A stretch of 64,000 nucleotides of DNA from Sphaerimonospora thailandensis (GCF_016863115.1 NZ_BOOG01000023.1:47605-111604), one strand, 5' to 3'; shown: positions 18,185-27,667, counted from the stretch's first letter. Notes: generated by a model from the sequence alone, not told the origin. Numbers and translations: made by a program.

Positions 18185-18318
18185 GCCGGCGCCCATCGAG
18201 GCGGGCCTCGTGGAGCCGGGGTCGTACGTCGTGCGACTCCCGAATCGGGACCTTTCACCGCAGCCCAGGTTCGTGGTCTTCTTCGGCCCGAACGGCACGT
18301 GCTGTCGGTCCGTCCGGC

Positions 18319-18324
18319 TAATCT
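18319..18324 (+). promoter_or_regulatory. -10 box before the helicase leader ORF
   Basis: TAATCT fits TANNNT and is 9 nt before GTG 18334. Confidence 0.4.
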
Positions 18325-18333
18325 GGGGGCACT

Positions 18334-18456
18334 GTGAGGGAGCGAACCGAGAGCGACAAGCGAACCGGCAGAGGCCGACCAACTCGCGGAGACAGGCGAG
18401 ACAGGCGAACCGACAGGGACAGCGGTGTCCCGACGAGCTACGGGAGGCGTCGTTGA
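18334..18456 (+). CDS. Possible 40-residue Arg-rich leader ORF coupled to the helicase
   Basis: Starting at GTG 18334, nine nt after a TAATCT box, the frame encodes a 40-residue peptide rich in Arg and Asp (MRERTESDKRTGRGRPTRGD and on). It stops at TGA 18454-18456, which overlaps the TTG start of the helicase (TTGA). Such overlap permits translational coupling. The DNA is repetitive (GGCGAGACA units), so the frame may also be fortuitous. No Cys codons or other attenuator signature is present. Confidence 0.35.
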   Translation: MRERTESDKRTGRGRPTRGDRRDRRTDRDSGVPTSYGRRR

Positions 18457-20207
18457 GCGTTTCTGCCGCATCCCATCTCTCCCCCTCCTATCCCAACCGA
18501 GCAGCCTGGGGCACCGCGCCGAAGCTGCGCGCCTGGCAGCAGGAGGCGTTCGAGCTCTACTTCCGGCGTGAGCCGCGAGACTTCCTGGCCGTGGCGACGC
18601 CGGGCGCCGGCAAGACCACCTACGCGCTGCGGATCGCCAGCGAACTGCTCAGCCGCGGGATCGTGCGCGCCCTGACGATCGTGACGCCGACCGAGCATCT
18701 CAAGCGGCAGTGGGCCGACGCGGCGGCCAGGGTGGGCATCGGCATCGACCCTGAGTTCAAGAACAGCCAGGGCGCCACCTCGCGCGACTACACCGGTGTG
18801 GCGATCACCTATGCCCAGGTCGCGATGCACCCGGCGCTTCACCGCGCGCGCACGGAGGCGCGCAGAACCCTGGTGATCTTCGATGAGATCCACCATGCCG
18901 GCGACGCCAAGTCGTGGGGCGACGCCGTACGCGAGGCGTTCGAGCCCGCGACCAGGCGGCTCGCGTTGACCGGCACGCCGTTCCGGTCCGACGACAGCCC
19001 GATCCCGTTCGTCTCCTATGTGGAGGACGGCGAGGGCGCGCTGCGGAGCGTCTCCGACTACTCCTACGGGTACGGCCCGGCCCTGGCCGACGGCGTGGTC
19101 CGGCCCGTGATCTTCCTTGCGTACTCGGGGGAGATGACCTGGCGGACGCGCGCGGGCGACGAGATCAGCGCGACGCTCGGCACTCCGCTCACGAAGGACC
19201 AGCTCTCCCAGGCGTGGCGGGCCGCGCTCGACCCCAAGGGTGACTGGATCCGCCAGGTCATCCAGGCGGCGGACCGACGGCTCAGCGAGGTGCGGCACGG
19301 CGTGCCGGACGCCGGCGGCCTGGTGATCGCCTCCGACCACGAGTCGGCCCGCGCCTACGCCCGGCACATCCGGACCGTCACGGGTCAGGGAGCCGAGGTG
19401 GTGCTCTCGGATGACCCGGGCGCGTCCCAGAAGATCAAGGACTTCGCCACGTCCGACAGGCGGTGGCTGGTGGCGGTCCGGATGGTCTCCGAGGGGGTGG
19501 ACATCCCACGCCTGGCCGTGGGCGTCTACGCGACGAGCACCTCGACGCCGCTGTTCTTCGCCCAGGCCGTCGGGCGATTCGTCCGGGCGCGCAAGCGTGG
19601 CGAGACCGCGTCGGTGTTCCTGCCGTCCGTGCCCGTGCTGATGGGACTGGCGGGCGAGATGGAGGCCGAGCGCGATCACGTGCTCGGCCGCCGCCGCGAC
19701 GACGACGGTCTGGACGACCTGCTGCTGGAGCAGGCCCGGCAGGAGAAGAAGCAGCCGGACGCCGTCGGCGACGAGTTGCCGTTCCAGACGCTGGAGGCGT
19801 CGGCGACCTTCGACCGGGTGCTGTTCGACGGCGGCGAGTTCGGCACGGCCGCCGCGCCCGGCTCGCCTGAGGAGGAGGACTTCCTCGGCCTGCCCGGGCT
19901 GCTGGAGCCCCACCAGGTGGCGACGCTGCTGCGCAAGCGCCAGGCCGACCAGCAGGCGGCGAAGCGGAAGACCCAGGCCGATCCGGAGGACGTGCCGGCC
20001 CTGGCCCCGCACGAGCAGGTGCACGAGCTGCGCAAGGAGCTCAACGGGCTGGTCGGTGCGTGGAACCACCGCACCGGCCAGCCGCACGGCGTGATCCACG
20101 CCGAGTTGCGCCGGGCCTGCGGGGGGCCGGCGATCGCACAGGCGACCGCCGAGCAGATCCGCGAGCGCATCGCGCTGATCCGTAAGTGGGCCACGCAGCG
20201 GAAGTGA
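18453..20207 (+). CDS. Superfamily 2 DEAD/DEAH-box helicase
   Basis: The 584-residue helicase has motif I TPGAGKTT (49-56), motif II DEIHH (near 144-148), motif III-like LTGTPFRSD, and a C-terminal RecA domain with VRMVSEGVDIPRL and QAVGRFVRARK (motifs V and VI). The layout resembles the restriction-endonuclease type III-like helicase group. The C-terminal third (about 400-584) is charged and less conserved. TTG 18453 has GGGAGG 5 nt upstream and gives MSVSAASHLSP. No nuclease or methylase is adjacent, so a housekeeping role is more likely than restriction. Confidence 0.88.
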   Translation: MSVSAASHLSPSYPNRAAWGTAPKLRAWQQEAFELYFRREPRDFLAVATPGAGKTTYALRIASELLSRGIVRALTIVTPTEHLKRQWADAAARVGIGIDPEFKNSQGATSRDYTGVAITYAQVAMHPALHRARTEARRTLVIFDEIHHAGDAKSWGDAVREAFEPATRRLALTGTPFRSDDSPIPFVSYVEDGEGALRSVSDYSYGYGPALADGVVRPVIFLAYSGEMTWRTRAGDEISATLGTPLTKDQLSQAWRAALDPKGDWIRQVIQAADRRLSEVRHGVPDAGGLVIASDHESARAYARHIRTVTGQGAEVVLSDDPGASQKIKDFATSDRRWLVAVRMVSEGVDIPRLAVGVYATSTSTPLFFAQAVGRFVRARKRGETASVFLPSVPVLMGLAGEMEAERDHVLGRRRDDDGLDDLLLEQARQEKKQPDAVGDELPFQTLEASATFDRVLFDGGEFGTAAAPGSPEEEDFLGLPGLLEPHQVATLLRKRQADQQAAKRKTQADPEDVPALAPHEQVHELRKELNGLVGAWNHRTGQPHGVIHAELRRACGGPAIAQATAEQIRERIALIRKWATQRK

Positions 20208-20214
20208 AGACCGC

Positions 20215-20820
20215 TCAGCGGTACTGCCCAGGCCGGGCGCTGGGGATCCGACGGCCGGTGTGGACGTTGACGGCGACGTAGTTCTTGTGATGTCCCCGCC
20301 GAGGCGTGAAGCGCAGGCGCAGGGAGGCCATGCCCTGTGCGACGTGCACCGGCGCCGTGCGCGTTTCCCCCGGCAGGGGCTCCCCGGCGGCGCCTCCCTC
20401 GCGCAGCAGGATGCCCAGCCGCTTCCCGGAGGGGTGCAGCGCCACCGCCGCCTCGTCGCACTGGGAAGTGCCCGCCTTCCAGAAGACGGTCACGTTCAGT
20501 GCTTCACCGCTGCGGTGCAGCCGTACGGCCTCGGGCGACAGAATCCGCGGGGGACAGGACGAGGTGGCCCCATCGATGACACCGGCGCCGCCCGCGCCGC
20601 CCCCCGTGATCGGCGCCTCCGCGATCGGGGCTTGCCCGGCCGGGCCCGTCGAGGTCGGATGCCGGTTGGCGAAGCCGATGACCATCGTCGCCACCTGCAG
20701 CGTTCCCAGGGTGACCACCGCGGCGGCGCGTACGGACCCCGAGCGGTCACGGCCGAAGAGCAGCCAGACGCAGACCGGGGTCAGGATCAGCCAGGCGAGG
20801 CCGAGCAGGAGCGCGAACAT
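20215..20820 (-). CDS. Small membrane-anchored protein of unknown function
   Basis: The 201-residue protein has two N-terminal hydrophobic helices (about 1-20 and 31-50), a Gly/Ala linker (55-85) and a C-terminal extracytoplasmic domain with two Cys (SSCPP and SQCDE) that may pair. I do not recognise the domain. AGGCGG lies 6 nt before the ATG. It converges on the helicase with a 7-bp gap. Confidence 0.65.
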   Translation of the reverse strand: MFALLLGLAWLILTPVCVWLLFGRDRSGSVRAAAVVTLGTLQVATMVIGFANRHPTSTGPAGQAPIAEAPITGGGAGGAGVIDGATSSCPPRILSPEAVRLHRSGEALNVTVFWKAGTSQCDEAAVALHPSGKRLGILLREGGAAGEPLPGETRTAPVHVAQGMASLRLRFTPRRGHHKNYVAVNVHTGRRIPSARPGQYR

Positions 20821-20836
20821 CCGAGCCGCCTATCCG

Positions 20837-20856
20837 TGAGGGTTTCGTCACCCTCA
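20837..20856 (-). promoter_or_regulatory. Inverted repeat in the 5' region of the small membrane protein
   Basis: TGAGGGT (20837-20843) pairs with ACCCTCA (20850-20856) across 6 nt. An AT-rich TATATT (20859-20864, minus strand) next to it could be a -10 box, so the repeat may be an operator or a leader hairpin. Confidence 0.35.
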
Positions 20857-20935
20857 GTAATATAAGCATCGCGGCTCGGGTTCCGCGTGTCCTCGGCACG
20901 GATCGTCGTGGCGTTCTCAGCCGCTCGGCGGGGGA

Positions 20936-21523
20936 TCAGGGGCGGACCACCGGAGTCCCGACCAGTTCCACCCCTGCTGCATCGAGTTGGCCGAGGGCGG
21001 TGTCGGTGGTCTCCCTCGCCACCCCGGCGGTCAGGTCCAGCAGGACCCGTACGGCGAAGCCGGCGTGGGCGCCGTCCAGGGCGGTGGCCCGCACGCAGTG
21101 GTCGGTGGCGATGCCGACGACGTCGATGGCGGAGACATCGCGCTCATGGAGCCAGTCGGCGAGGCCGACGCCGTCGGCGGTGGCTCCCTCGAACCCGCTG
21201 TAGGCCGCCTCGTGAGCGCCCTTGCTGAAGACCTCCTCCACCTTCCCCCTGTCGAAGGCCGGGTGGAAGTCGGCGCCGGAGGTGCCGACCACGCAGTGGG
21301 CCGGCCAGGTGGACACATAGTCGGGTTCGTCGGCGAAATGCGTGCCGGGGTCGATGTGATAGTCGCGGGTGGCCACCACATGGTCGTAGGCACGGGTTGT
21401 GGAAGCGCGGTCGGTGACGTGTCGGCTGATGGCCGCCGCCACCGCGGCGCCGCCGCTCACGGCCAGGCTGCCGCCCTCGCAGAAGTCATTTTGGACGTCG
21501 ACGATGACGAGTGCGGTTTTCAC
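20936..21523 (-). CDS. pncA: Nicotinamidase (isochorismatase family)
   Basis: The 195-residue enzyme hydrolyses nicotinamide to nicotinate for NAD salvage; in mycobacteria the orthologue activates pyrazinamide. Catalytic D9 (IVDVQNDF), metal-site residues in [11 protein letters not shown] and the nucleophile Cys in [14 protein letters not shown] are all present. GTG 21523 has AAGGTGG 5 nt upstream and gives [11 protein letters not shown]. The upstream gene pncB makes nicotinate mononucleotide from the product, so the pair forms the Preiss-Handler entry. A long stem-loop separates them. Confidence 0.92.
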   Translation of the reverse strand: MKTALVIVDVQNDFCEGGSLAVSGGAAVAAAISRHVTDRASTTRAYDHVVATRDYHIDPGTHFADEPDYVSTWPAHCVVGTSGADFHPAFDRGKVEEVFSKGAHEAAYSGFEGATADGVGLADWLHERDVSAIDVVGIATDHCVRATALDGAHAGFAVRVLLDLTAGVARETTDTALGQLDAAGVELVGTPVVRP

Positions 21524-21536
21524 TGCACCACCTTTT

Positions 21537-21584
21537 CTCCGCGACCATCTCCGCGACCATCTCCGCGACCATCTCTGCGATCGC
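21537..21584 (-). repeat. Tandem 12-bp units upstream of pncA
   Basis: CTCCGCGACCAT is repeated at 21537-21548, 21549-21560 and 21561-21572, with a degenerate fourth copy at 21573-21584. It lies between the pncA start and the intercistronic hairpin. Confidence 0.9.
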
Positions 21585-21625
21585 GGGAGACCGGCGTCGT
21601 CCTCATGCGCCGGTCTCCCGCGATC
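21579..21625 (-). terminator. 18-bp perfect stem-loop after pncB
   Basis: Bases 21579-21596 pair perfectly with 21608-21625 around an 11-nt loop. The pncB stop codon (21624-21626) falls in the stem. Because pncA lies downstream on the same strand, the structure may terminate pncB transcripts or set the pncB to pncA ratio. Confidence 0.7.
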
Positions 21626-22907
21626 ACTTGAAAATAGTAGGGACTGCCGGGTCTCCGGGGGAGAGGCTGTGCGCAATCAGTGGCAATTCGGTCAAAGTTG
21701 TTCGGTGTCGCCGCCGGGCGGCGTCCAGGGATTCGCGGCCGACGATCTCGCCGTCGCGGACGAGCTCGGCCAGCAGCGGCCGGTCCTCGCTCTGCTCCGG
21801 CTGACGGCTTTCGATCGGGGCGCCGGTGATGATCTCGGCGGTGGCGGTCCCGCCGACGGTGCGCCGGTAGGCCCACTTGCGGCCACCCTTGCTGGGCTTG
21901 CCCACCGACCGCTTCGCCACCGGCCGCATCGCGCCCGTGGCGTCCTGTCTGGCCACCAACTTGTAGACGAGGCTGGCCGTCGGGTGGCCCGATCCGGTGA
22001 CGAGCGCGGTGCCCACGCCGTACCCGTCGACCGGGGCGGCGGCGAGCGCGGCGATGGCGAACTCGTCCAGGTCGCCGGTGACGATGATCTTCGTCTCCTT
22101 GGCCCCGAGTCCGTCGAGTGTCTGCCGCACGTCCTCGGCCATCGCCGCGAGGTCTCCGGAGTCGATCCGCACCGCGCCGAGATCCGGTCCCGCGAGTTCG
22201 ACGGCGATTCGTACGGCCTCCGCCACGTCGTAGGTGTCGACGAGCAGGGTCGTCCCGCGTCCCAGCGAGTCGAGCTGTGCCCGGAACGCGTCCTCCTCCG
22301 AGTCGTGGAGCAGGACGAACGCGTGCGCCGCCGTGCCGGCGGTCGGAACGCCGTACCGTTGCCCGGCCATCAGGTTGGAGGTCGAGGCGAAGCCGCACAG
22401 GTAGGCCGACCTGGCCGCGGCGACGGCGGCGATCTCGTGCGTGCGGCGGGAGCCCATCTCGATCAGCGGCCGGGCACCGGCGGCGTGCGCCATGCGCGAG
22501 GCGGCGGAGGCGATGGCGCAGTCGTGGTTGAGGATCGACAGGATGACGGTCTCCAGCAGCACGGCCTCGGCGAACGTGCTCTCCACCACCATGATCGGCG
22601 AGCCGGGGAAGAACGCCTCGCCCTCGCGGTAGCCGTACACGTTTCCGGAAAACCGGTAATCGCGGAGAAACGCCAGGGTCCGTTCGTCGACCACCTGCCG
22701 CAGGAAGTCGAGGTCGGCGTCGTCGAACCGGAAACCCTCCAGCGCGTCGAGCACCCGGGCGGTCCCCGCGACCACTCCATAGCGCCGTCCCCCCGGCAAC
22801 CTGCGGGCGAAGACCTCGAAGACGGCTCGCCGCTGCGCCGCGCCGCTCGCCAGCGCCGCCTCGAGCATGGTCAACTCGTAATGGTCGGTCAACAGGGCCG
22901 TGCCCAT
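21624..22907 (-). CDS. pncB: Nicotinate phosphoribosyltransferase
   Basis: The 427-residue enzyme makes nicotinate mononucleotide from nicotinate and PRPP with ATP. Family landmarks are [13 protein letters not shown] at the N-terminus, [29 protein letters not shown] and [18 protein letters not shown] 22907 ([14 protein letters not shown]) is favoured; ATG 22913 adds MP. No strong Shine-Dalgarno is seen. It is divergent from clpS across only 51 bp. Confidence 0.92.
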   Translation of the reverse strand: MGTALLTDHYELTMLEAALASGAAQRRAVFEVFARRLPGGRRYGVVAGTARVLDALEGFRFDDADLDFLRQVVDERTLAFLRDYRFSGNVYGYREGEAFFPGSPIMVVESTFAEAVLLETVILSILNHDCAIASAASRMAHAAGARPLIEMGSRRTHEIAAVAAARSAYLCGFASTSNLMAGQRYGVPTAGTAAHAFVLLHDSEEDAFRAQLDSLGRGTTLLVDTYDVAEAVRIAVELAGPDLGAVRIDSGDLAAMAEDVRQTLDGLGAKETKIIVTGDLDEFAIAALAAAPVDGYGVGTALVTGSGHPTASLVYKLVARQDATGAMRPVAKRSVGKPSKGGRKWAYRRTVGGTATAEIITGAPIESRQPEQSEDRPLLAELVRDGEIVGRESLDAARRRHRTTLTELPLIAHSLSPGDPAVPTIFK

Positions 22908-22958
22908 GGGCATCCGCACGTGTCGAAGACTACGACTCGCTTGGTGCAGGATGGTTAC

Positions 22959-23246
22959 GTGGGTAGTACAGCTCCAGCCGAGGTCGAGCGCCCGTCGGCG
23001 GACGTCCGTCCGGATCGGCCGTGGCTCGCCATCGTGTGGAACGACCCGGTCAACCTGATGTCCTACGTGACGTACGTCTTCCAGACCGTGTTCGGTTATC
23101 CCCGGCAGAAGGCCGAGAAGCTGATGATGGACGTGCACTACAAGGGCAAGGCCGTGGTCGCCAGTGGCACGCGCGAGGAGATGGAGCGGGATGTCCAGAT
23201 CCTCCACTCCTACGGCCTGTGGGCAACCGTCCAGCAGGACAAATAA
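22959..23246 (+). CDS. clpS: ATP-dependent Clp protease adaptor ClpS
   Basis: The 95-residue adaptor delivers N-end-rule substrates to ClpAP/ClpCP. It has the substrate-pocket motif [16 protein letters not shown] and the second signature [19 protein letters not shown] 22959 follows AGGA by about 7 nt. The next genes, DUF2017 and mec, run in the same direction with short gaps and are probably co-transcribed. Confidence 0.92.
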   Translation: MGSTAPAEVERPSADVRPDRPWLAIVWNDPVNLMSYVTYVFQTVFGYPRQKAEKLMMDVHYKGKAVVASGTREEMERDVQILHSYGLWATVQQDK

Positions 23247-23291
23247 GGCGCTGCCCAGCAGGAAACATGAGCACGCGTCCGAGGGGGACGT

Positions 23292-23846
23292 GTGGCGGAC
23301 CAGACCAACGAGAATGGCGGCATGAGCACCGGTTTCCGATCGACGAGCGAAGGCGTCTCGATCCACCTCGACCCGGGCGAGGTGTCGATCCTGCGGTCGC
23401 TGGCAGTGCAGATCCTCGGCCTGATCGAGCCCGGCGCCACGGGGGACGACCCGCTGGAGCGGGCGCTCGGCATCGGCTCCCCGGCCGCGCCGTCCGATCC
23501 CGTGCTCGCCCGCCTGTTCCCCTCGGCGTACGGCGACGACGAGGAGGCGTCGGCCGAGTTTCGCCGCTACACCGAGGCGACCTTACGGGACGCCAAGCGC
23601 GCGGACGCGACGACGCTGCTCGAGACCCTGGCGCCCGGCCAGTTGGAGCTCACGGTGGAGCAGGGCCAGGCGTGGCTGCGTGCCATCAACGATGTACGGC
23701 TCGCGCTGGGCGTGCGACTGGAGGTGACCGAGGAGGTCCACGAGGAGATCGCGGAGATGCCCGAGGACGATCCCCGTTATCCGGCCTACGTGACCTATGA
23801 CTGGCTGACGTACCTGCAGGACACCCTGGTCCGCGCTCTCTGGTAG
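23292..23846 (+). CDS. DUF2017 family protein
   Basis: The 184-residue, mostly helical, acidic protein carries the DUF2017 features: LDPGEVSILRSLAVQIL, a Glu-rich middle and WLRAINDVRLALGVRL. DUF2017 sits next to clpS in actinobacteria, so a role in proteolysis control is a reasonable but unproven inference. GTG 23292 has GAGGGGG upstream; ATG 23322 is an alternative. Confidence 0.85.
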   Translation: MADQTNENGGMSTGFRSTSEGVSIHLDPGEVSILRSLAVQILGLIEPGATGDDPLERALGIGSPAAPSDPVLARLFPSAYGDDEEASAEFRRYTEATLRDAKRADATTLLETLAPGQLELTVEQGQAWLRAINDVRLALGVRLEVTEEVHEEIAEMPEDDPRYPAYVTYDWLTYLQDTLVRALW

Positions 23847-23855
23847 TCCCTTTGG

Positions 23856-23861
23856 TAGGTT
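23856..23861 (+). promoter_or_regulatory. -10-like box 6 nt before mec
   Basis: TAGGTT fits TANNNT and precedes the mec ATG by 6 nt, allowing a leaderless secondary transcript. GGTAGG in the same stretch could instead serve as a Shine-Dalgarno. Confidence 0.3.
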
Positions 23862-23867
23862 TCCCGC

Positions 23868-24281
23868 ATGCTGACGATCTCACGCGAGCTGGTCGACAAG
23901 ATCGTGGCCCATGCCCGGGCCGACCATCCCGACGAGGCGTGCGGCGTGGTGGCCGGGCCGGCGGGGTCGGACCGTCCCGAACGGTTCATCCCGATGGAGA
24001 ACGCCGAGCGCTCGCCGACGTTCTACCGGTTCGACTCGATGGAGCAGTTCCGCGTCTGGCGGGACATGGACGATCGGGACGAGGCGCCCGTGGTGATCTA
24101 CCACTCGCACACCGCCACCGAGGCGTACCCGTCGCGTACGGACATCAGCTACGCGTCCGAGCCGGACGCCCACTATGTCCTGGTCTCCACCGCTTCGGAC
24201 GAACCAGAGTTCCGCTCCTACCGCATCCTCGAAGGTGTCGTCACCGAGGAGGAAGTCAAGATCGTAGAGGCGTACGGTTAG
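23868..24281 (+). CDS. mec: JAMM/MPN metalloprotease Mec (CysO-cysteine hydrolase)
   Basis: The 137-residue zinc peptidase releases cysteine from the CysO-cysteine adduct and can trim sulfur-carrier C-termini. The JAMM motif is complete: Glu in HPDEACGVV, then HSHTATEAYPSRTD with two His, Ser and Asp. It is followed by cysO and cysM, matching the mycobacterial mec-cysO-cysM pathway for cysteine made from phosphoserine, which works under oxidative stress. A 320-bp insert with a small ORF separates mec from cysO here. Confidence 0.92.
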   Translation: MLTISRELVDKIVAHARADHPDEACGVVAGPAGSDRPERFIPMENAERSPTFYRFDSMEQFRVWRDMDDRDEAPVVIYHSHTATEAYPSRTDISYASEPDAHYVLVSTASDEPEFRSYRILEGVVTEEEVKIVEAYG

Positions 24282-24284
24282 ACT
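24279..24284 (+). promoter_or_regulatory. -10 box overlapping the mec stop codon
   Basis: TAGACT includes the mec TAG and lies 7 nt before ATG 24292. It could drive a separate leaderless cysO-cysM transcript. Confidence 0.4.
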
Positions 24285-24291
24285 TCGTCTT

Positions 24292-24420
24292 ATGGCTAAC
24301 GATGACGATCGCCCCATGTCGTCACCGGCTGTCCTTTCTCGCCGGGTGCGCCCGGAGTCCCCTGTTCAGAATTTCCTTTTCGGGCATACGCCCTGGGCCG
24401 TCGTCTACGACTGTCGCTGA
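24292..24420 (+). CDS. Possible 42-residue leader ORF between mec and cysO
   Basis: ATG 24292, 7 nt after a TAGACT box, opens a frame ending in VVYDCR before TGA 24418-24420. A Cys codon two codons before the stop would be consistent with cysteine-responsive translation, as reported for leaderless Cys-rich leader ORFs in mycobacteria, but there is only one Cys, so this is weak. A second frame from ATG 24302 (two Cys) overlaps. I do not recognise either product. Confidence 0.3.
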   Translation: MANDDDRPMSSPAVLSRRVRPESPVQNFLFGHTPWAVVYDCR

Positions 24421-24487
24421 CGCCTTTAGCTGACCCTTTAGCCGCCCCTTTCGCTGACCCTTCGCTGAACACGGTCGCTGAGCCCGG
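24413..24487 (+). repeat. Degenerate 11-16 bp repeats between mec and cysO
   Basis: About six imperfect units of the form TCGCTGACCCTT with small indels fill this stretch. They may be a decayed minisatellite. Confidence 0.5.
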
Positions 24488-24602
24488 AATCCCCGGCGGC
24501 CCGACCATGTTCCAGTCAAGTGGAGCCTGCCTGTCATGATGCCGAGCGGATCATGACGCCCGACCGAACCATGATGACCACCGAACGAGGAGATTGACTG
24601 CG

Positions 24603-24899
24603 ATGGCCGTCGAGGTCCGTATTCCGACCATCCTGCGTAACTACACCGATGGGGCCAAGGCGGTCCACGCCACGGGCTCCACGCTCGAGGAGCTCATCGG
24701 CGACCTGGAGTCGCACCACCCCGGCCTGAAAGAGCGCCTGGTGGACGCGAGCGGCCTGCGCCGCTTCGTGAACGTCTACCTGAACGACGAGGACGTGCGC
24801 TTCCTCGGCGGCCTGGGCACCCCGGTCGCCGACGGCGACACCGTGACCGTGCTGCCGGCCGTCGCCGGCGGAGCGGGTGCAGCCGGTGGGGCCCGCTAG
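24603..24899 (+). CDS. cysO: Sulfur carrier protein CysO, with residues beyond the first Gly-Gly
   Basis: The 98-residue ubiquitin-like protein carries sulfide as a C-terminal thiocarboxylate for CysM. The fold is recognisable (VEVRIPTILRNYTDGAK, LVNVYLNDEDV-like core, DTVTVLPAVAGG). The first GG is at 89-90, where the mycobacterial protein ends, but eight more residues follow (AGAAGGAR) with a second GG at 95-96. The thiocarboxylate needs a free terminal Gly, so trimming is probably required and Mec is next door. GAGGAG at 24587-24592 serves ATG 24603. The stop abuts the cysM ATG. Confidence 0.9.
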   Translation: MAVEVRIPTILRNYTDGAKAVHATGSTLEELIGDLESHHPGLKERLVDASGLRRFVNVYLNDEDVRFLGGLGTPVADGDTVTVLPAVAGGAGAAGGAR

Positions 24900-25847
<948 letters not shown>

Positions 25848-25858
25848 CGCGAGCCGGT

Positions 25859-25890
25859 GACGTGATCACACGGGCTCGTGTGATCACGTC
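25859..25890. terminator. Bidirectional hairpin terminator after cysM
   Basis: A perfect 14-bp stem (25859-25872 with 25877-25890) has a 4-nt loop (GGCT). It lies between two convergent genes. Confidence 0.9.
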
Positions 25891-25904
25891 CGCTCCTCGT
25901 CGGA

Positions 25905-27521
25905 TCAGTTGAACACCACGCGGAGGGTGAATCCGGCCGCACCTTCGGTGATCGTGCCGCTCAACCCTACGGCGCGCAGCACCGCCACGTTCGCCTTCGC
26001 CTCGCCCTCCAGATCGTTGATGTAGAGAGTCTCCAGCTTGTCCAGGTCGGCGTAGAGGGCGAAGCCCGCGTCATCGGCGCCGGGGACGGCCTTCTGGAAG
26101 CTCTCGCTGTCGCGGAGCGTGCCCGCCGTGGCGAGCTTGTCGGCGTAGTCCTGAGACGTCGCGAAGATCAGCTTTCCGTCGCCGTGCGCCTTGCCCGGCG
26201 CGGCCTGTCCGGCGTCGGCGCCTGCGGCTTCCAGCTTGGCGAGCACGGACTCGGCCTTGGCCGGGTCGGTCTCCAGAATGGTGCCGACCTTGGGCCCGGT
26301 ACCCCCCAGGGGCGTGGCGAGGTTCAGGTCCTCACCGTCGAGTGCGAGCGTGAAGCTCTTGCCGAGCAGCGTGACCAGGTCGTCCGGCATCGTGAGGCCG
26401 TACTGCTCGGGCGCCCTGCTCTGTGAACCCAACGCCTTCTCAATATCGGCCCATTTGTCCTGCAGTATCGTGCCCAGTCCGGTGACGCCCAGGGCGGCGG
26501 CGGTGGAGGAGGGCAGGTCACCGAGCTTGACGGCTTCGGTCTGGCCGGTCTTCACGTCAGTGCCGCGGGCGGTGCCGGTCAACTCGGCGTAGTCGTCGCC
26601 GAACCTGAGCGCCCCGGCGAAACGCGCGTCCTTCAGCAACTCCAGCGCCGCCGGAGTGGCCTCGCGCGGAGTGCTCAGCTGGGCTATCTGGGCGAGATCC
26701 CCCCAGAAGGACAGCACGCCCTGCTCGCCGAGCGCGTCCATGTCGCCGGTGAACCGGCTGTCCTCCGACAGTGGCGGCGTCGCGGCGTACCGGTCGGCCG
26801 CGCTCTGGTCCGGCGCGACGATCGCGTATCCGTCGCGGAACGCGATGCCCATCGGCTCCCGCTCAGCAGCCCCCGAGCTCATCCTCGTCAGGCCCGCGCG
26901 GGCCGCTTCCTCGTCCTTCACCTGGACGGCCAGCACCGGACCAGGATCCGCACCCTTCTGGGCCGGCGGGAGCACGGCGAAGCCGATCCGGTCGCCCAGC
27001 CAGGGCTCGATGTCCTTGGCGTAGTCCACGTGGGAGAGCTTCGGGTCGTTGCCGCGCAGCGCCTCGAAGGCCGCCTTACGGGGATCGTCACCGGAGAAGG
27101 TCTCCTTGGTGGCGGAGAACTTGCGGGCGATGTCGAACATAGCGATCTTCTGGTTGGCGGCCGGGTCGAGGTCGATCCGCACGTAGGCGATCGCGTTGCC
27201 GGGCAGCACCTCGTGGGGCTGGGTGCCGCCGCCGCTGAGCTTCGCGGCGGCCCACACGCCGCCGCCCCCGACCACGCCCACGACGATCGCCGCGACCAGC
27301 GCGACGATCCAGCCGCGCATGCCCTTGCGGGTGGGGGGTGACGGAGCGGCGGGGCCGAACTCCTCGGAAATCGGCCATCCGGCGGTATGCGCGGAGCCCT
27401 GCTGCGGAGGCCCCTGCTGCGGAAGGCCCTGCTGCGGAGGACGCGGTGTCCGGTACGCGACCGTCCGATCGGGGTCCTGATCTCCCGGGAAGGGAGTACC
27501 GGGGGGCATATTGCCTGACAT
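25905..27521 (-). CDS. DUF3352 membrane-anchored protein
   Basis: The 538-residue protein has a Pro/Gln-rich cytoplasmic head (1-65, with PQQG repeats), one transmembrane helix (about 69-92) and a large extracellular domain matching DUF3352: LPGNAIAYVRIDLDP near the start, repeated alpha/beta units such as GIAFRDGYAIVA, and FALYADLDKLETL near the end. The role is unknown. GGAAGTGAG lies upstream of ATG 27521. Flanking genes point toward it or away from it, so it is monocistronic. Confidence 0.85.
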   Translation of the reverse strand: MSGNMPPGTPFPGDQDPDRTVAYRTPRPPQQGLPQQGPPQQGSAHTAGWPISEEFGPAAPSPPTRKGMRGWIVALVAAIVVGVVGGGGVWAAAKLSGGGTQPHEVLPGNAIAYVRIDLDPAANQKIAMFDIARKFSATKETFSGDDPRKAAFEALRGNDPKLSHVDYAKDIEPWLGDRIGFAVLPPAQKGADPGPVLAVQVKDEEAARAGLTRMSSGAAEREPMGIAFRDGYAIVAPDQSAADRYAATPPLSEDSRFTGDMDALGEQGVLSFWGDLAQIAQLSTPREATPAALELLKDARFAGALRFGDDYAELTGTARGTDVKTGQTEAVKLGDLPSSTAAALGVTGLGTILQDKWADIEKALGSQSRAPEQYGLTMPDDLVTLLGKSFTLALDGEDLNLATPLGGTGPKVGTILETDPAKAESVLAKLEAAGADAGQAAPGKAHGDGKLIFATSQDYADKLATAGTLRDSESFQKAVPGADDAGFALYADLDKLETLYINDLEGEAKANVAVLRAVGLSGTITEGAAGFTLRVVFN

Positions 27522-27667
27522 ATCTCACTTCCGGAGTAGATAGCAGTGATCGTCTAGACCTTATGGGCTTCGAATCACAAAGCGCTTGCACATCACTTGA
27601 TTCCGGTGGAATCCGGTCATGGGGGAGCGGCTAAAGTAGCTCTAGAACAACATTCGGGAGATTGTTC

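Noticed and set aside
21537..21584. 12-bp repeats considered as iterons of an origin
   Set aside because: Only three exact copies, no AT-rich region or DnaA boxes, and they lie in the pncB-pncA leader.
24302..24433. Frame MTIAPCRHRLSFLAG with two Cys as the leader peptide
   Set aside because: It lacks a ribosome binding site and the -10 box spacing favours ATG 24292; kept only as an alternative.
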